Under the pieces are notes generated by a model. The model was not told the origin of the DNA. It did no database searches and was given only the letters and a program-made list of their open reading frames with translations. A program made the translations under genes and the position numbers. 64,000 nucleotides of DNA, from positions 14,480-78,479 of the forward strand of contig UPYI01000018.1 of assembly GCA_900538555.1 (NCBI GenBank), read 5' to 3'. The stretch comes from an uncultured Porphyromonadaceae bacterium. Its GTDB lineage: Bacteria; Bacteroidota; Bacteroidia; Bacteroidales; Barnesiellaceae. Below are positions 54,716 through 63,254 of the stretch, one piece after another (position 1 is the stretch's first letter; every line of letters starts with the position of its first letter).

Positions 54716-56647
54716 TTAAAAGTGAATATTCAAACCTGCCATAACCGTTGCCTTCGGCATCGGATAACCGGCATTTATTTCGTAACGTTGCGCCAACAGG
54801 TTTTCACCCCGTGCCCATACGGAGAGGTGTTTGTTCGCCCGATAGCGGCATTGCAGATTCCACAATACGAAGTTTTCCGTTTTTATCGGATCGACCGACG
54901 TATATAGTCCGTCGATGTACTGAATCCCGGTCGAAAGCATCCAGTCGCCATAGGTAAAAGCCCCACCGACATACAATTTATGTTCGGGAGCAGCGACAAC
55001 CGGATTTTTCATGTGCAGGAAACTGTAATTGGCATCTACCGACCAATGGCTATCGATACGGTATGCGGATTGAAGTTCGACACCGGCATTGTCGATTTTC
55101 CCGGAATTGACATTGACCGAGCCACCGCCGTTCTCCCGAGGTACGGTCACGATCAGATTTTCGCCGTCGATATAAAACAGATTCACCCCATAGGTCAATC
55201 GTCCCCCGAGCAGCTTTTGCGAAAGAGCTATTTCGTAGGTCCACATCGACTCCGGTTTCAGATCGGGATTCGCCGTCCCCCACATATACATTTCGCGGAT
55301 CACCGGATAACGGAAACCCTTTCCTGCCGAAGCCTTCATCTCGATTGCATAAGGCAGATGAAACGAAAGCCCTGCCATCGGCACCCATTCCGTACCGATA
55401 TCGAAATGGTGATCGACGCGAACTCCGGCATCGAACGTAAGCCACGATCCTATATGCTGCCGAAAATCGATATACCCTGCCAGTTCGTCCTGTCGTTTAT
55501 CGACCTGCAAGACTTTCTCTCCCTTACGTGCTCCCTCGACGAAACGATTGTATGCCGTACCGCCGAAATGGAAATAATCCATGCCCACCGTCAAGCGGTT
55601 ACCCTTAAACAACTGTCCGCTTTGATAGAGCGAAACGCCCATCATTTCGTCATTCGAGTCGAAACGATACATCTTCGGATCGTTCTGGTCGTCAGGATCG
55701 GCTGTATAACCGTCGTTGATCCAATGATCGCCCCAGTTGTAAAAAAAGCTCACAGCCCCCGACGTATATTCATAATCGTTCTCTATGGCAAACGAAGTCA
55801 TTCCGCGCGTAATACTCTGATCGGCATCGACCAACGGTGTAGAGAGGCTGCCCGGCTGCGACGCGTTGAAATGGGTTACATTCACATCCGCCCTCAGATT
55901 CCAGTCGTCCGATATTTCATAGCCCACTTTGGCATATCCCCCGTATTGCTCGAATCCCATATTCTTCCGGTGTCCATCGGTACGGTTATACGATGCGCTT
56001 ACGATGCTCGAAAACCGTCCGAAACGGGTCTGGTTCGTAGCTTCGGTCTGCAATGTCCCGAACGACCCCGAACCTAAACTGATATTTGTATTCACACCAT
56101 CTTCGCGTATCTGCCGTGTAACGATATTCACCACTCCACCCATCGCATTCGATCCATAAAGCATGGATGCCGGACCTCGCACGACTTCTACCTGCTCAGC
56201 CAAAAACGATTGGTAAGCGTCGGATATGGGATGTCCCATGATGCCCATATATTGCGGATGCCCGTCGATCAACACCATCAATCGCCCGGCACCGCCGCTC
56301 AATCCGCGTAGGCTGATCGTACCGGCTGCACCTCCCGAAACGCCATATCCCATAATACCGCGAGAAGTCACAAACAACCCCGGTACCTGTTCCGAAAGAA
56401 TCGGCAGCAACGAAGGCTGTAAACTTTCCTCGATGGTTTTACGGTTTACGATCGTAATGGACATAGGCAGATGACGTATGTCCGTTTCATTACGTGTACC
56501 GGTAACGACCACTTCATTTATCGCATAAGCACGTTCCTCCTGCCGATCGGGAAGCGGCTTTTTCTTGCCGGATATTCCCGTAGTGTCGGTTTGCGCCCAT
56601 GCACATTCCGATAGCAACAAAAGTAAAAATAAGGATCTGATTCTCAT
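54716..56647 (-). CDS. TonB-dependent outer membrane receptor
   Basis: 643 aa with signal peptide (cleaved near AWAQTD). A TonB box-like segment (AINEVVVTGTRNE), the plug (MSITIVNRKTIEESLQPSLL, QVEVVRGPASMLYGSNAMGG) and a 22-strand-type barrel ending in aromatic F (GLNIHF) are seen. Size and plug resemble BtuB/FepA-like receptors for small cofactors or siderophores, not SusC. It overlaps DUF1893 by 4 bp and precedes the S component. Confidence 0.9.
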   Translation of the reverse strand: MRIRSLFLLLLLSECAWAQTDTTGISGKKKPLPDRQEERAYAINEVVVTGTRNETDIRHLPMSITIVNRKTIEESLQPSLLPILSEQVPGLFVTSRGIMGYGVSGGAAGTISLRGLSGGAGRLMVLIDGHPQYMGIMGHPISDAYQSFLAEQVEVVRGPASMLYGSNAMGGVVNIVTRQIREDGVNTNISLGSGSFGTLQTEATNQTRFGRFSSIVSASYNRTDGHRKNMGFEQYGGYAKVGYEISDDWNLRADVNVTHFNASQPGSLSTPLVDADQSITRGMTSFAIENDYEYTSGAVSFFYNWGDHWINDGYTADPDDQNDPKMYRFDSNDEMMGVSLYQSGQLFKGNRLTVGMDYFHFGGTAYNRFVEGARKGEKVLQVDKRQDELAGYIDFRQHIGSWLTFDAGVRVDHHFDIGTEWVPMAGLSFHLPYAIEMKASAGKGFRYPVIREMYMWGTANPDLKPESMWTYEIALSQKLLGGRLTYGVNLFYIDGENLIVTVPRENGGGSVNVNSGKIDNAGVELQSAYRIDSHWSVDANYSFLHMKNPVVAAPEHKLYVGGAFTYGDWMLSTGIQYIDGLYTSVDPIKTENFVLWNLQCRYRANKHLSVWARGENLLAQRYEINAGYPMPKATVMAGLNIHF

Positions 56648-57078
56648 TTATTTTCTTTCATTGTATTCAAAAATTCTTCTACTTGTCCGAAACAGGCTTC
56701 CGGTGTATCCAGATCTCTGCACCGACTCTCCATCGGGCACCAGCCCGTTCCTGCTCGGTTGATGATATGCGGCACTTCCTGAGCAAAACCGAGTTTTACA
56801 GCCGACCGCTCGAACAAATCACGCGCCAATCGGCTTACAGTAAATGTAAAGACTTCTTCTACGCCCCCCAAGATCATCAATGCCGCAGCTGCCTTGCCCA
56901 CCACTTTGTCGGCGACAAAAGCCCCTTTCAGAAAATCGGGATCATCTTTCAACAAACGATAAAGATCCTGTACTCCGCGCTTCCGAAAGATACGGATCGT
57001 ATCACCTTTTCGAATCACGCACGAACACTGTTCGGATTGAAGCAAGTTTATAATTTGCTGTTTCGATTCCTGTGTCAT
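56644..57078 (-). CDS. DUF1893 domain protein
   Basis: 144 aa from the ATG at 57078. CVIRKGDTIRIFRKRGVQDL near 19 and GAFVADKVVGKAAAALMILG near 53 are the DUF1893 signature (cytidine-deaminase-like fold). The tail adds Cys residues (GWCPMESRCRD, PEACFG) that might bind metal. Translationally coupled (ATGA) to the TonB receptor. Biochemical role unknown. Confidence 0.8.
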   Translation of the reverse strand: MTQESKQQIINLLQSEQCSCVIRKGDTIRIFRKRGVQDLYRLLKDDPDFLKGAFVADKVVGKAAAALMILGGVEEVFTFTVSRLARDLFERSAVKLGFAQEVPHIINRAGTGWCPMESRCRDLDTPEACFGQVEEFLNTMKENK

Positions 57079-57158
57079 ATTCTTATTTCGCCTCAACGGT
57101 TTTCACGAGATACAAATCCCGATATATTTTAACGTTTTTATCGGAATAAATGTTCTTT

Positions 57159-57384
57159 TTCATGCACCTTTTCCTCGCCTCGGCATAGCTCGAACAAGTT
57201 CGCCTCTGCTCTCGGCTTATCGAAAACGTTCATTATCATGCACCTTTTCTCGCCTCGGCATAGCCCGAATAAATTCGGCTCTGCTCTCGGCTTATCGAAA
57301 ACGTTCATTATCATGCACCTTTTCTCGCCTCGGCATAGCTCGAATAAATTCGGCTCTGCTCTCGGCTTATCGAAAACGTTCATC
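57159..57384 (+). repeat. Dispersed repeat family A, three tandem copies
   Basis: Three units with 75-76 bp period starting CATGCACCTTTT at 57161, 57237 and 57312, each with CCTCGGCATAGC, CGAACAAGTTCG or CGAATAAATTCG, CTCTGCTCTCGGCTTATCGA, AAACGTTCAT. They fill the gap between DUF1893 and the reductase gene and end 5 bp from its stop codon. A peptide frame through them is just translated repeat. Confidence 0.93.
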
Positions 57385-57388
57385 CCAA

Positions 57389-58810
57389 TTAAAGATCTTT
57401 TCCCTGTTTCAAATCCTCGACAAATTTGTCGATACGTCTCAGTTCCTTGGGGATATCGATACGTTGCGGACAGTGGGGGGAACATTGTCCGCAGCCGATG
57501 CAATGATTTGCCTGACGTAACTTCGGCACACTGCGGTCATAACCGATCAGATACGCCCGGCGGGCTTCCCGATAGTTTTCATCTTTCGACGATACCGGTA
57601 CATTTCCGTCATTGATACATTTATTGTAATGCAACAATATTGCCGGAATGTCGAGACCGTAAGGGCAAGGCATACAATATTTGCAATCGTTACACGGTAT
57701 CGTATCGAACTCCATCATCTGCGCCGCCATACGTTGAAGGAAATCAAATTCATCGTCGGTCAGACTATCCAACGGTGCATAGGTGCGAAGATTATCCTGC
57801 AAATGCTCCATACGGGTCATGCCGCTCAATACGGTGAGGACATCGGGAAAACTTCCGGCAAACCGGAATGCCCACGAAGCGACGCTCTTTTCGGGTTCAT
57901 GCTGTTTAAGACGCGCAACGATCCGATTGGGAACGTTCGACAACCGTCCGCCCAAAAGCGGTTCCATGATCACAGCCGGAATGTTGCGCTTCGCCAGTTC
58001 GCCGTAAAGATACTCGGCATCGGTATTGCGCGCATTGATCTGTTTAGCATATTTCCAATCGAGATAATTCAACTGGATCTGTACAAAATCCCATTTATAA
58101 TAATCGTGACGCGAAAGCAGGTAATCGAAAACTTTCACATCGCCGTGGTATGAAAAGCCGAGGTTGCGGATACGCCCGGCACGACGCTCTTCCATCAGAA
58201 ACTCGAGGACACCGTTGTCGATATAACGTGCTTCCATATCTTTCATCCCGTTACCCATACCGACACCATGCAGCAGGAGATAATCGATATAATCGACCTG
58301 CAACTCTTTCAACGAATTGCGATACATGGCAATGGAAGCCTCACGGCTCCATGTCGCAGGCGCAAAGTTGGAGAGTTTGGTAGCGATAAAATATTTATCG
58401 CGCGGATAACGGCTAAGCGCGATACCGGTAGCCCGTTCCGACATTCCCCGACAATATGCCGGTGACGTATCGAAATAGTTTACACCGTGGGCAATCGCAT
58501 AATCAACCAGTTCGTTCACCAGCTCCTGGTCTATTTCCTCGTTTCCCTCCCGCGCACTACGTCCTCCGACCGACGGCAAACGCATCATACCGAAGCCGAG
58601 CAACGATACACGGTCGCCTGTCGAAGGATTCGTGCGGTAAGTCATTCGGTCGGTCGGAATCTCGCCCTGAGCCGAACGATCGCCCGATATGGAATTATTC
58701 TTCGAATCACATCCAGCCAATACAGCCGTAGAGACTGCGGCTCCGGCACCCAGCCGTTTCAAGAATTCCCGACGGTTCAATCCATCGTTTCTATCTTTAT
58801 TCGTCTTCAT
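57389..58810 (-). CDS. Tat-exported aldo/keto reductase lipoprotein with Fe-S clusters
   Basis: 473 aa from the ATG at 58810. A twin-arginine motif NRREFLK (Arg13-Arg14) is followed by a hydrophobic stretch and a lipobox-like VLAGC (Cys34). The core is an AKR barrel (GVNYFDTSPAYCRGMSER, YIDYLLLHGVGMG). Cys motifs CNDCKYCMPCPYG near 360 and CIGCGQCSPHCP near 438 should bind 4Fe-4S clusters. It is thus a periplasmic or surface redox enzyme of unknown substrate. It lies 12 bp behind the membrane Fe-S gene, its likely electron partner. Confidence 0.87.
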   Translation of the reverse strand: MKTNKDRNDGLNRREFLKRLGAGAAVSTAVLAGCDSKNNSISGDRSAQGEIPTDRMTYRTNPSTGDRVSLLGFGMMRLPSVGGRSAREGNEEIDQELVNELVDYAIAHGVNYFDTSPAYCRGMSERATGIALSRYPRDKYFIATKLSNFAPATWSREASIAMYRNSLKELQVDYIDYLLLHGVGMGNGMKDMEARYIDNGVLEFLMEERRAGRIRNLGFSYHGDVKVFDYLLSRHDYYKWDFVQIQLNYLDWKYAKQINARNTDAEYLYGELAKRNIPAVIMEPLLGGRLSNVPNRIVARLKQHEPEKSVASWAFRFAGSFPDVLTVLSGMTRMEHLQDNLRTYAPLDSLTDDEFDFLQRMAAQMMEFDTIPCNDCKYCMPCPYGLDIPAILLHYNKCINDGNVPVSSKDENYREARRAYLIGYDRSVPKLRQANHCIGCGQCSPHCPQRIDIPKELRRIDKFVEDLKQGKDL

Positions 58811-58822
58811 CGTCATTTCAAA

Positions 58823-60304
58823 TTAAATCGTTCTGTGATGAGTATGCCCCTCTACATAAATCGCGCTGAACGGTCGTGCCGGGCACAAATTTTCACACGC
58901 ACCGCAACCTATGCACAACTCGGTATTCACTGCCGGGATCTTCGGAGAATAAGTATCTTCCGGATCGGACGCCACCATAGTAATCGCTCCGGTCGGACAG
59001 TGGCGGGCACAATTGCCGCACTCCACACCATCGGTCAATGGCACACAGTTGTCTTTCACCCAAACAGCATGTCCGATCTGTATCGCCGATTTATCGGCAG
59101 GGGTAATTTTCAGAATTGCTCCCGCAGGACACACTTCCGAGCATTTGACACATTCGGGACGACAATACCCCCGTTCGTAAGAGGCTTCGGGCTGCATCAG
59201 GGTTGTCAATTTCGTCGAAGGGCGCAAGACATCATTCGGGCAAACAGAGACACACAACTGACATCCGGTGCAATGCTGTGCCATATGACGTAAACTTTGC
59301 GCTCCCGGCGGAACGATAGGCGTAGCCCGATCGGGTATCTTTTTATCAGTAATCGCAGCCAAACCGCCATCGACCGTTTTTTCCTGTGCCTGCACAGCTG
59401 CCGTAGCCGCCAATACACCTACCCCCGTGAGGAATGTACGCCGCGAAGTATCCACCGTTTTGCTTTCCGACGTAACAGGCTCCGTCTTTTTCATTCTACC
59501 GTAACGGATTGCATGCGTATGGCACTTTTCCAGACAGTCCATACAGGAAACACAACGGGAATAATCGATCGTATGATTTTTCGTATCTATACATGCCGCT
59601 TTACAATTACGTCCACACAGTCCGCAATTGACACATTTATCGGTATCTATTACCGGTTTCATCCATGAAAAGCGAGAAAAGAATCCCAACACCGTACCTA
59701 CGGGGCAAATCGTATTGCAATAAGTACGTCCGTTACGCCAAGCCAATATCGCCAGGCATACCACAGTGACAAGTGCAATGATAAAGGTCGGCAAAGATTT
59801 AAGCCATACCTCTTTTTCGTAAAAAGCATAACTGTCGGCACGTTCGGCGATATATGCAAACAGATTGTTTCCCCAAGCCCAGAACGGAGCCAAAAGGTTC
59901 TGGGCGATCCGTCCGTACGAACTATACGGAGCCAGCAATGCAACCACCGAACCGACACCGGCAATCAAAGCGACTACGAAGATCCCTAATACCGTATAAC
60001 GCAAAACCGACTTCGCCGGAGAATAAGTATAACGATTTTTCTTGCTTTTCCTGCCGAACCATGCAAATATGTCCTGCATCACGCCCAACGGGCAAATCAC
60101 GGAACAATATACCCGACCGAATAGCAATGTAAGTAATATTAAAAATACGACAACACCCAGATTCAAAGCCAAAACCGCCGGCAGAAACTGGATCTTCGCC
60201 AACCATCCGAACCAAGTATGCAACGTTCCTGTGAAATCAAGAAAAAGCAACGTGATCAACACGAAACAAAGCGAAGCTAATGCGATTCTAATTTTTCGTA
60301 ACAT
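58823..60304 (-). CDS. NapH-like/NapG-like fused Fe-S membrane protein
   Basis: 493 aa. The N-terminal 215 residues are a NapH/YccM-type membrane unit with about five helices and the CxxxCP pairs YCSVICPLG and YCNTICPVG. Then CVNCGLCGRNC and CVSCMDCLEKC clusters face the cytoplasm. At Arg288-Arg289 an internal Tat-like signal SRRTFLTGVGVLAATAAVQA starts a second part with CTGCQLCVSVCP, CVKCSEVCP, CGNCARHCP and CIGCGACENLCP, as in NapG-like ferredoxins. It could carry electrons across the membrane to the reductase encoded next. The fusion joins what are usually two genes. Confidence 0.85.
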   Translation of the reverse strand: MLRKIRIALASLCFVLITLLFLDFTGTLHTWFGWLAKIQFLPAVLALNLGVVVFLILLTLLFGRVYCSVICPLGVMQDIFAWFGRKSKKNRYTYSPAKSVLRYTVLGIFVVALIAGVGSVVALLAPYSSYGRIAQNLLAPFWAWGNNLFAYIAERADSYAFYEKEVWLKSLPTFIIALVTVVCLAILAWRNGRTYCNTICPVGTVLGFFSRFSWMKPVIDTDKCVNCGLCGRNCKAACIDTKNHTIDYSRCVSCMDCLEKCHTHAIRYGRMKKTEPVTSESKTVDTSRRTFLTGVGVLAATAAVQAQEKTVDGGLAAITDKKIPDRATPIVPPGAQSLRHMAQHCTGCQLCVSVCPNDVLRPSTKLTTLMQPEASYERGYCRPECVKCSEVCPAGAILKITPADKSAIQIGHAVWVKDNCVPLTDGVECGNCARHCPTGAITMVASDPEDTYSPKIPAVNTELCIGCGACENLCPARPFSAIYVEGHTHHRTI

Positions 60305-60417
60305 ATTTCTTTTTATCGTTTATAATCAAAAGATTTATTCCTCCAAAGATAATATTATCCTATTATTATCCGGCATTTACGTATCGTTTTTTATGCCGTG
60401 AGCCAATCTATCGAATG

Positions 60418-60501
60418 CAAAGATAGAGCAAATCGAGGGCAGAGAACATCAAATTTATTTGGATGGCTATGCCGAGATGCCACCTATCTTCTGCAAAGAT
60501 A
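60418..60501 (-). repeat. Promoter-bearing repeat (family B) before the Fe-S gene
   Basis: Minus-strand TATCTTTG boxes at 60494-60501 and 60418-60425, 76 bp apart, enclose CAGAAGATAGGTGGCATCTC, GGCATAG, CCAAATAAATTTGA and TCTCTGCCCTCGATTTG. TTTG stands 24 bp before the second box, wider than optimum. The second box is about 115 bp before the start at 60304. The rest of 60305-60632 shows only the GNAT promoter. Confidence 0.8.
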
Positions 60502-60600
60502 GTTATATCGCGACAAGCGATCCATACCTAAAATACAGATCGCATTACCATTTTTACCGATAAACTCCGGACTGGTTGGCTCTAAATCCAAAAACTAAAC

Positions 60601-60608
60601 TACCTTTG
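60601..60608 (+). promoter_or_regulatory. Promoter of GNAT gene (-7 box)
   Basis: TACCTTTG, an exact TAnnTTTG match, 24 bp before the ATG at 60633; GTTG at 60575 is a possible -33 (22-bp spacer). It argues against an upstream start. Confidence 0.5.
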
Positions 60609-60632
60609 TCCGACAACGACAAAGGTTATATT

Positions 60633-61094
60633 ATGCACATCGAACTCATTACGGAAAACAAGAAACAGTTTCTCGAATTGCTATTGCTTGCCGACGAACA
60701 GGAATCAATGATAGACCGCTATTTGGAACGAGGTAAAATGTTTGCGCTCTATGCACCCGACCTTCGGGCGGTCTGCGTAGTCACAGACGAAGGAAACGGC
60801 ATTTGCGAACTGAAAAATTTAGCGGTAGCTCCGTTGTATCAGCGGCAAGGTTACGGAAAGGAAATGATCCGGTTCATCGTCGAATATTTCGGCAGAAAAT
60901 TTCAACAATTATACGTCGGAACAGGCGACAGCCCCTCTACCCTGTCTTTTTATCGGCATTGTGGATTCGTTTATTCACATCGCATTCCGAACTTTTTTAC
61001 CGACAACTACGACCATCCGATCATCGAAGAGGGAAAACAACTATGCGACATGGTCTATTTAAAAATGACCTTGCCACAAGGGAACCGTTCATAA
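60633..61094 (+). CDS. GNAT family N-acetyltransferase
   Basis: 153 aa from the ATG at 60633. LKNLAVAPLYQRQGYGKEMI contains the acetyl-CoA motif QRQGYG; LYVGTGDSPSTLSFYRHCGF is motif B. The family acetylates amines of small molecules or proteins; substrate not predictable. Single gene, converging on yccF. Confidence 0.88.
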   Translation: MHIELITENKKQFLELLLLADEQESMIDRYLERGKMFALYAPDLRAVCVVTDEGNGICELKNLAVAPLYQRQGYGKEMIRFIVEYFGRKFQQLYVGTGDSPSTLSFYRHCGFVYSHRIPNFFTDNYDHPIIEEGKQLCDMVYLKMTLPQGNRS

Positions 61095-61149
61095 GCCGAT
61101 TCCCCATTCGAATCTCGTACCCCAAAAGTGAAGCCCTTTGCCTTTCCGC

Positions 61150-61524
61150 TTACTTATCTATAATCTCTTTTCCGAACGGAGTCAAAGACAATCCCGCCAA
61201 CTTGAAATGCTGCATACCGAACGGAATACCGACAATCGTAATACACAACAATACGCCCCAAGCCAGATGAGAAAGGAATATGACAAGACCGCCCAAGAGC
61301 AGCCACAGTATATTCATAAACAACGACAGGCATCCGTTCGAATCGGAACTCGAAACAACTTCTTTTCCAAACGGATAGAGCGATAGAAGTCCGATTTTCA
61401 AAGTTTGTAATCCGAAAGGAATACCGATAATCGTCAGCATCATCGCCACACTGGAAATAAGATATTCGATAGCCATCCAGATACCACCGAATATCAGCCA
61501 TAAAATGTTCAAAAAGATATTCAT
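61150..61524 (-). CDS. yccF: YccF domain inner membrane protein
   Basis: 124 aa from the ATG at 61524 (upstream frame is promoter repeat). Two similar halves, each beginning MNI(F/L)-type NILWLIFGG and FMNILWLLLGG and ending in GIPFG and PFGKE, are diagnostic of the YccF/DUF307 duplication. Function unknown. Preceded by three family B promoters. Confidence 0.88.
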   Translation of the reverse strand: MNIFLNILWLIFGGIWMAIEYLISSVAMMLTIIGIPFGLQTLKIGLLSLYPFGKEVVSSSDSNGCLSLFMNILWLLLGGLVIFLSHLAWGVLLCITIVGIPFGMQHFKLAGLSLTPFGKEIIDK

Positions 61525-61544
61525 AATTCTAAGTATTAATTCAA

Positions 61545-61703
61545 CAAAGATAATGCAAATCGAAAGCAGAGACTTCAAACTTGTTTGAAAGGTCTATGCC
61601 GAGATGCAGCTTATCTTCTGCAAAGATAATGCAAATCGAGAGCAAAGGCATCAAACTTGTTTGAATGACTATGTCGAGATGCAGCTTTTCTTCTGCAAAT
61701 ATA
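61545..61703 (-). repeat. Tandem promoter-bearing repeats (family B) before yccF
   Basis: Minus-strand boxes TATCTTTG at 61545-61552 and 61621-61628 and TATATTTG at 61696-61703, 76 and 75 bp apart. Units hold GCAGAAGATAAGCTGCATCT, CGGCATAG, TCAAACAAGTTTGA and GCTTTCGATTTGCAT or GCTCTCGATTTGCAT, clearly the same family as before uvrA. The nearest box is 21 bp from the yccF start. Confidence 0.9.
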
Positions 61704-61804
61704 AAATATTTTACCGAATAAGTCCAATAACAAACCATTTGACAATAAGTTTCCTACACAAAAGAATACTTAACACATATCACCTCTATCTAATTTATTT
61801 TCTG

Positions 61805-62067
61805 TATATTTGTAGAATATAGGAAGCGGTTCGGCATGATCAAATCATAAAACTTTGTTTTCTATTTGACTCCTGCTCTCACCTTTCACTATATTTGTAG
61901 AATATAGGAGGCGGTTCGGCATGATCAAATCGTAAAACTTTGTTTTCCATTTGACTCCTGCTCTCACCTTTCGCTATATTTGTAGAATATAGGAGGCGGT
62001 TCGGTATAGTCTAATGTAAAAATTTCATTTTCCCTTATACCTCTGCTCTCGCCTCTCGTTATATTGG
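61805..62067 (+). repeat. Tandem promoter-bearing repeats (family B) before the double GNAT gene
   Basis: TATATTTG at 61805-61812, 61890-61897 and 61975-61982 and a decayed TATATTGG at 62060-62067, with an exact 85-bp period. Units contain GTAGAATATAGGAGGCGGTT, CGGCATGATCAAATCG, TTTGACTCCTGCTCTCACC. TTTG at 61865-61868 and 61950-61953 is 21 bp before its box. Transcripts would start divergently from the yccF set. Confidence 0.9.
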
Positions 62068-62090
62068 TTACGCTCACCTTAGTAAAAATT

Positions 62091-63068
62091 ATGCAATACA
62101 TCATAGAGAATGCCGTACCGGCAGATTTTGACAGACTCACCGACTTATGGGAACAGTCGGTAAGGGCAACACATCATTTCTTATCGGAAGCCGATATACA
62201 ATATTATAAACCGCTCGTGCGCCAAAGATACTTGCCGGGGGTGACCGTATATCTGATACGCAATGCACGAAACGAGATTGCTGCTTTTATGGGTTTGAGC
62301 GAAGAGTGTATAGAAATGTTGTTCGTCCATCCCGATGAACAAGGCAAAGGGTACGGGAAGCATCTGATCGAATATGCAACACAAACGTGTGGCATTTATC
62401 GAGTAGATGTAAACGAGCAAAACGAATCCGCCTTACATTTCTATCGCCAGCGGGGATTCTGCGTTATCGGACGTAGTGAAACGGATAACGATGGAAAAGC
62501 GTTTCCGATCCTGCACCTTTGCCTGGCTACCCCCATATTGGAAACCGATCGGCTACGGCTTCGTCCATTCGATATTTCGGATGCCGACCGGCTGTTCGAA
62601 TGTTGCAAAAATCCCAATCTGGGAAACAATGCCGGGTGGATGCCGCACCGTACTCCGGAAGAATCGCTTCAAATCCTACATGAAGTATTTATCGGGAAAG
62701 AATGTATTTGGGCAATCGCCGAAAAAGATACCGACAAACTGATCGGTACGGTCGGTCTGATTCCAGATCCGACACGCAACAACCGGCAGGCTCGAATGGT
62801 CGGTTATTGGATTGCCGAAGAATACTGGGGCAACGGATATATGACGGAAGCCGTGAATCACATTCTACCATTCGCATTCCATATCCGGTCGTTTCAAATC
62901 ATATCCGCCAATTGCTACTCACACAACCTGCGATCCAAAAAAGTTTTGGAACGATGCGGATTTGAATTCGAGGGCATGCTGCATCAAGCCTACGAATCAA
63001 ACGACGGAAATGTGTACGATTTGCTGTGTTATTACCTGACACCGAAACAATATGCGCGTTTTCAATAA
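62091..63068 (+). CDS. Two-domain GNAT acetyltransferase fusion
   Basis: 325 aa from the ATG at 62091. The first GNAT domain (about 1-150) has MLFVHPDEQGKGYGKHLIEY, acetyl-CoA motif EQGKGYG. The second (about 155-325) is RimJ/RimL-type: LETDRLRLRPF start, VGYWIAEEYWGNGYMTEAVN motif and NLRSKKVLERCGF. Two enzymes usually encoded apart are joined here. The last codons and stop (CGTTTTCAATAAGCC) are part of a family A repeat, so the native C-terminus may have been altered. Confidence 0.88.
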   Translation: MQYIIENAVPADFDRLTDLWEQSVRATHHFLSEADIQYYKPLVRQRYLPGVTVYLIRNARNEIAAFMGLSEECIEMLFVHPDEQGKGYGKHLIEYATQTCGIYRVDVNEQNESALHFYRQRGFCVIGRSETDNDGKAFPILHLCLATPILETDRLRLRPFDISDADRLFECCKNPNLGNNAGWMPHRTPEESLQILHEVFIGKECIWAIAEKDTDKLIGTVGLIPDPTRNNRQARMVGYWIAEEYWGNGYMTEAVNHILPFAFHIRSFQIISANCYSHNLRSKKVLERCGFEFEGMLHQAYESNDGNVYDLLCYYLTPKQYARFQ

Positions 63069-63125
63069 GCCAAAGCAAAGCCGAATTTATTCGAACCATG
63101 TCGAGGCGAGAAAAGATACATGGAT
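63056..63125 (-). repeat. Dispersed repeat family A, one copy
   Basis: GCGTTTTCAATAAGCCAAAG, CCGAATTTATTCG and ATGTCGAGGCGAGAAAAGAT match family A in reverse orientation. It contains the stop codon of the GNAT fusion. Confidence 0.8.
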
Positions 63126-63183
63126 ATGAACAATATCGGGTTACAAGCCTTTAATATCCTATAAAACAAAAGCAAAAGATATG

Positions 63184-63246
63184 AAGTGAAACTCGGATGG
63201 ATTATGCCGAGGCGAAGCGTTTATTGAAAAACGAAAATTTAAAATA
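63184..63246 (-). repeat. Dispersed repeat family C, partial copy
   Basis: AAGTGAAACTCGGATGGATT, ATGCCGAGGCGAAGCGTTTA and TTGAAAA..TTTAAAATAA match the second half of the 92-bp unit at 12829-13017. Directly precedes the small GNAT gene. Confidence 0.75.
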
Positions 63247-63254
63247 AGATTATC

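Noticed and set aside
54980..56077. Open frame of 365 codons on the plus strand
   Set aside because: It is antisense to the TonB receptor, which has all the expected receptor motifs.
57138..57503. Small protein with repeated FDKPRAEPNLF units on the minus strand
   Set aside because: It is translated family A repeat running into the reductase gene; copies elsewhere are in other frames, so no coding selection is visible.
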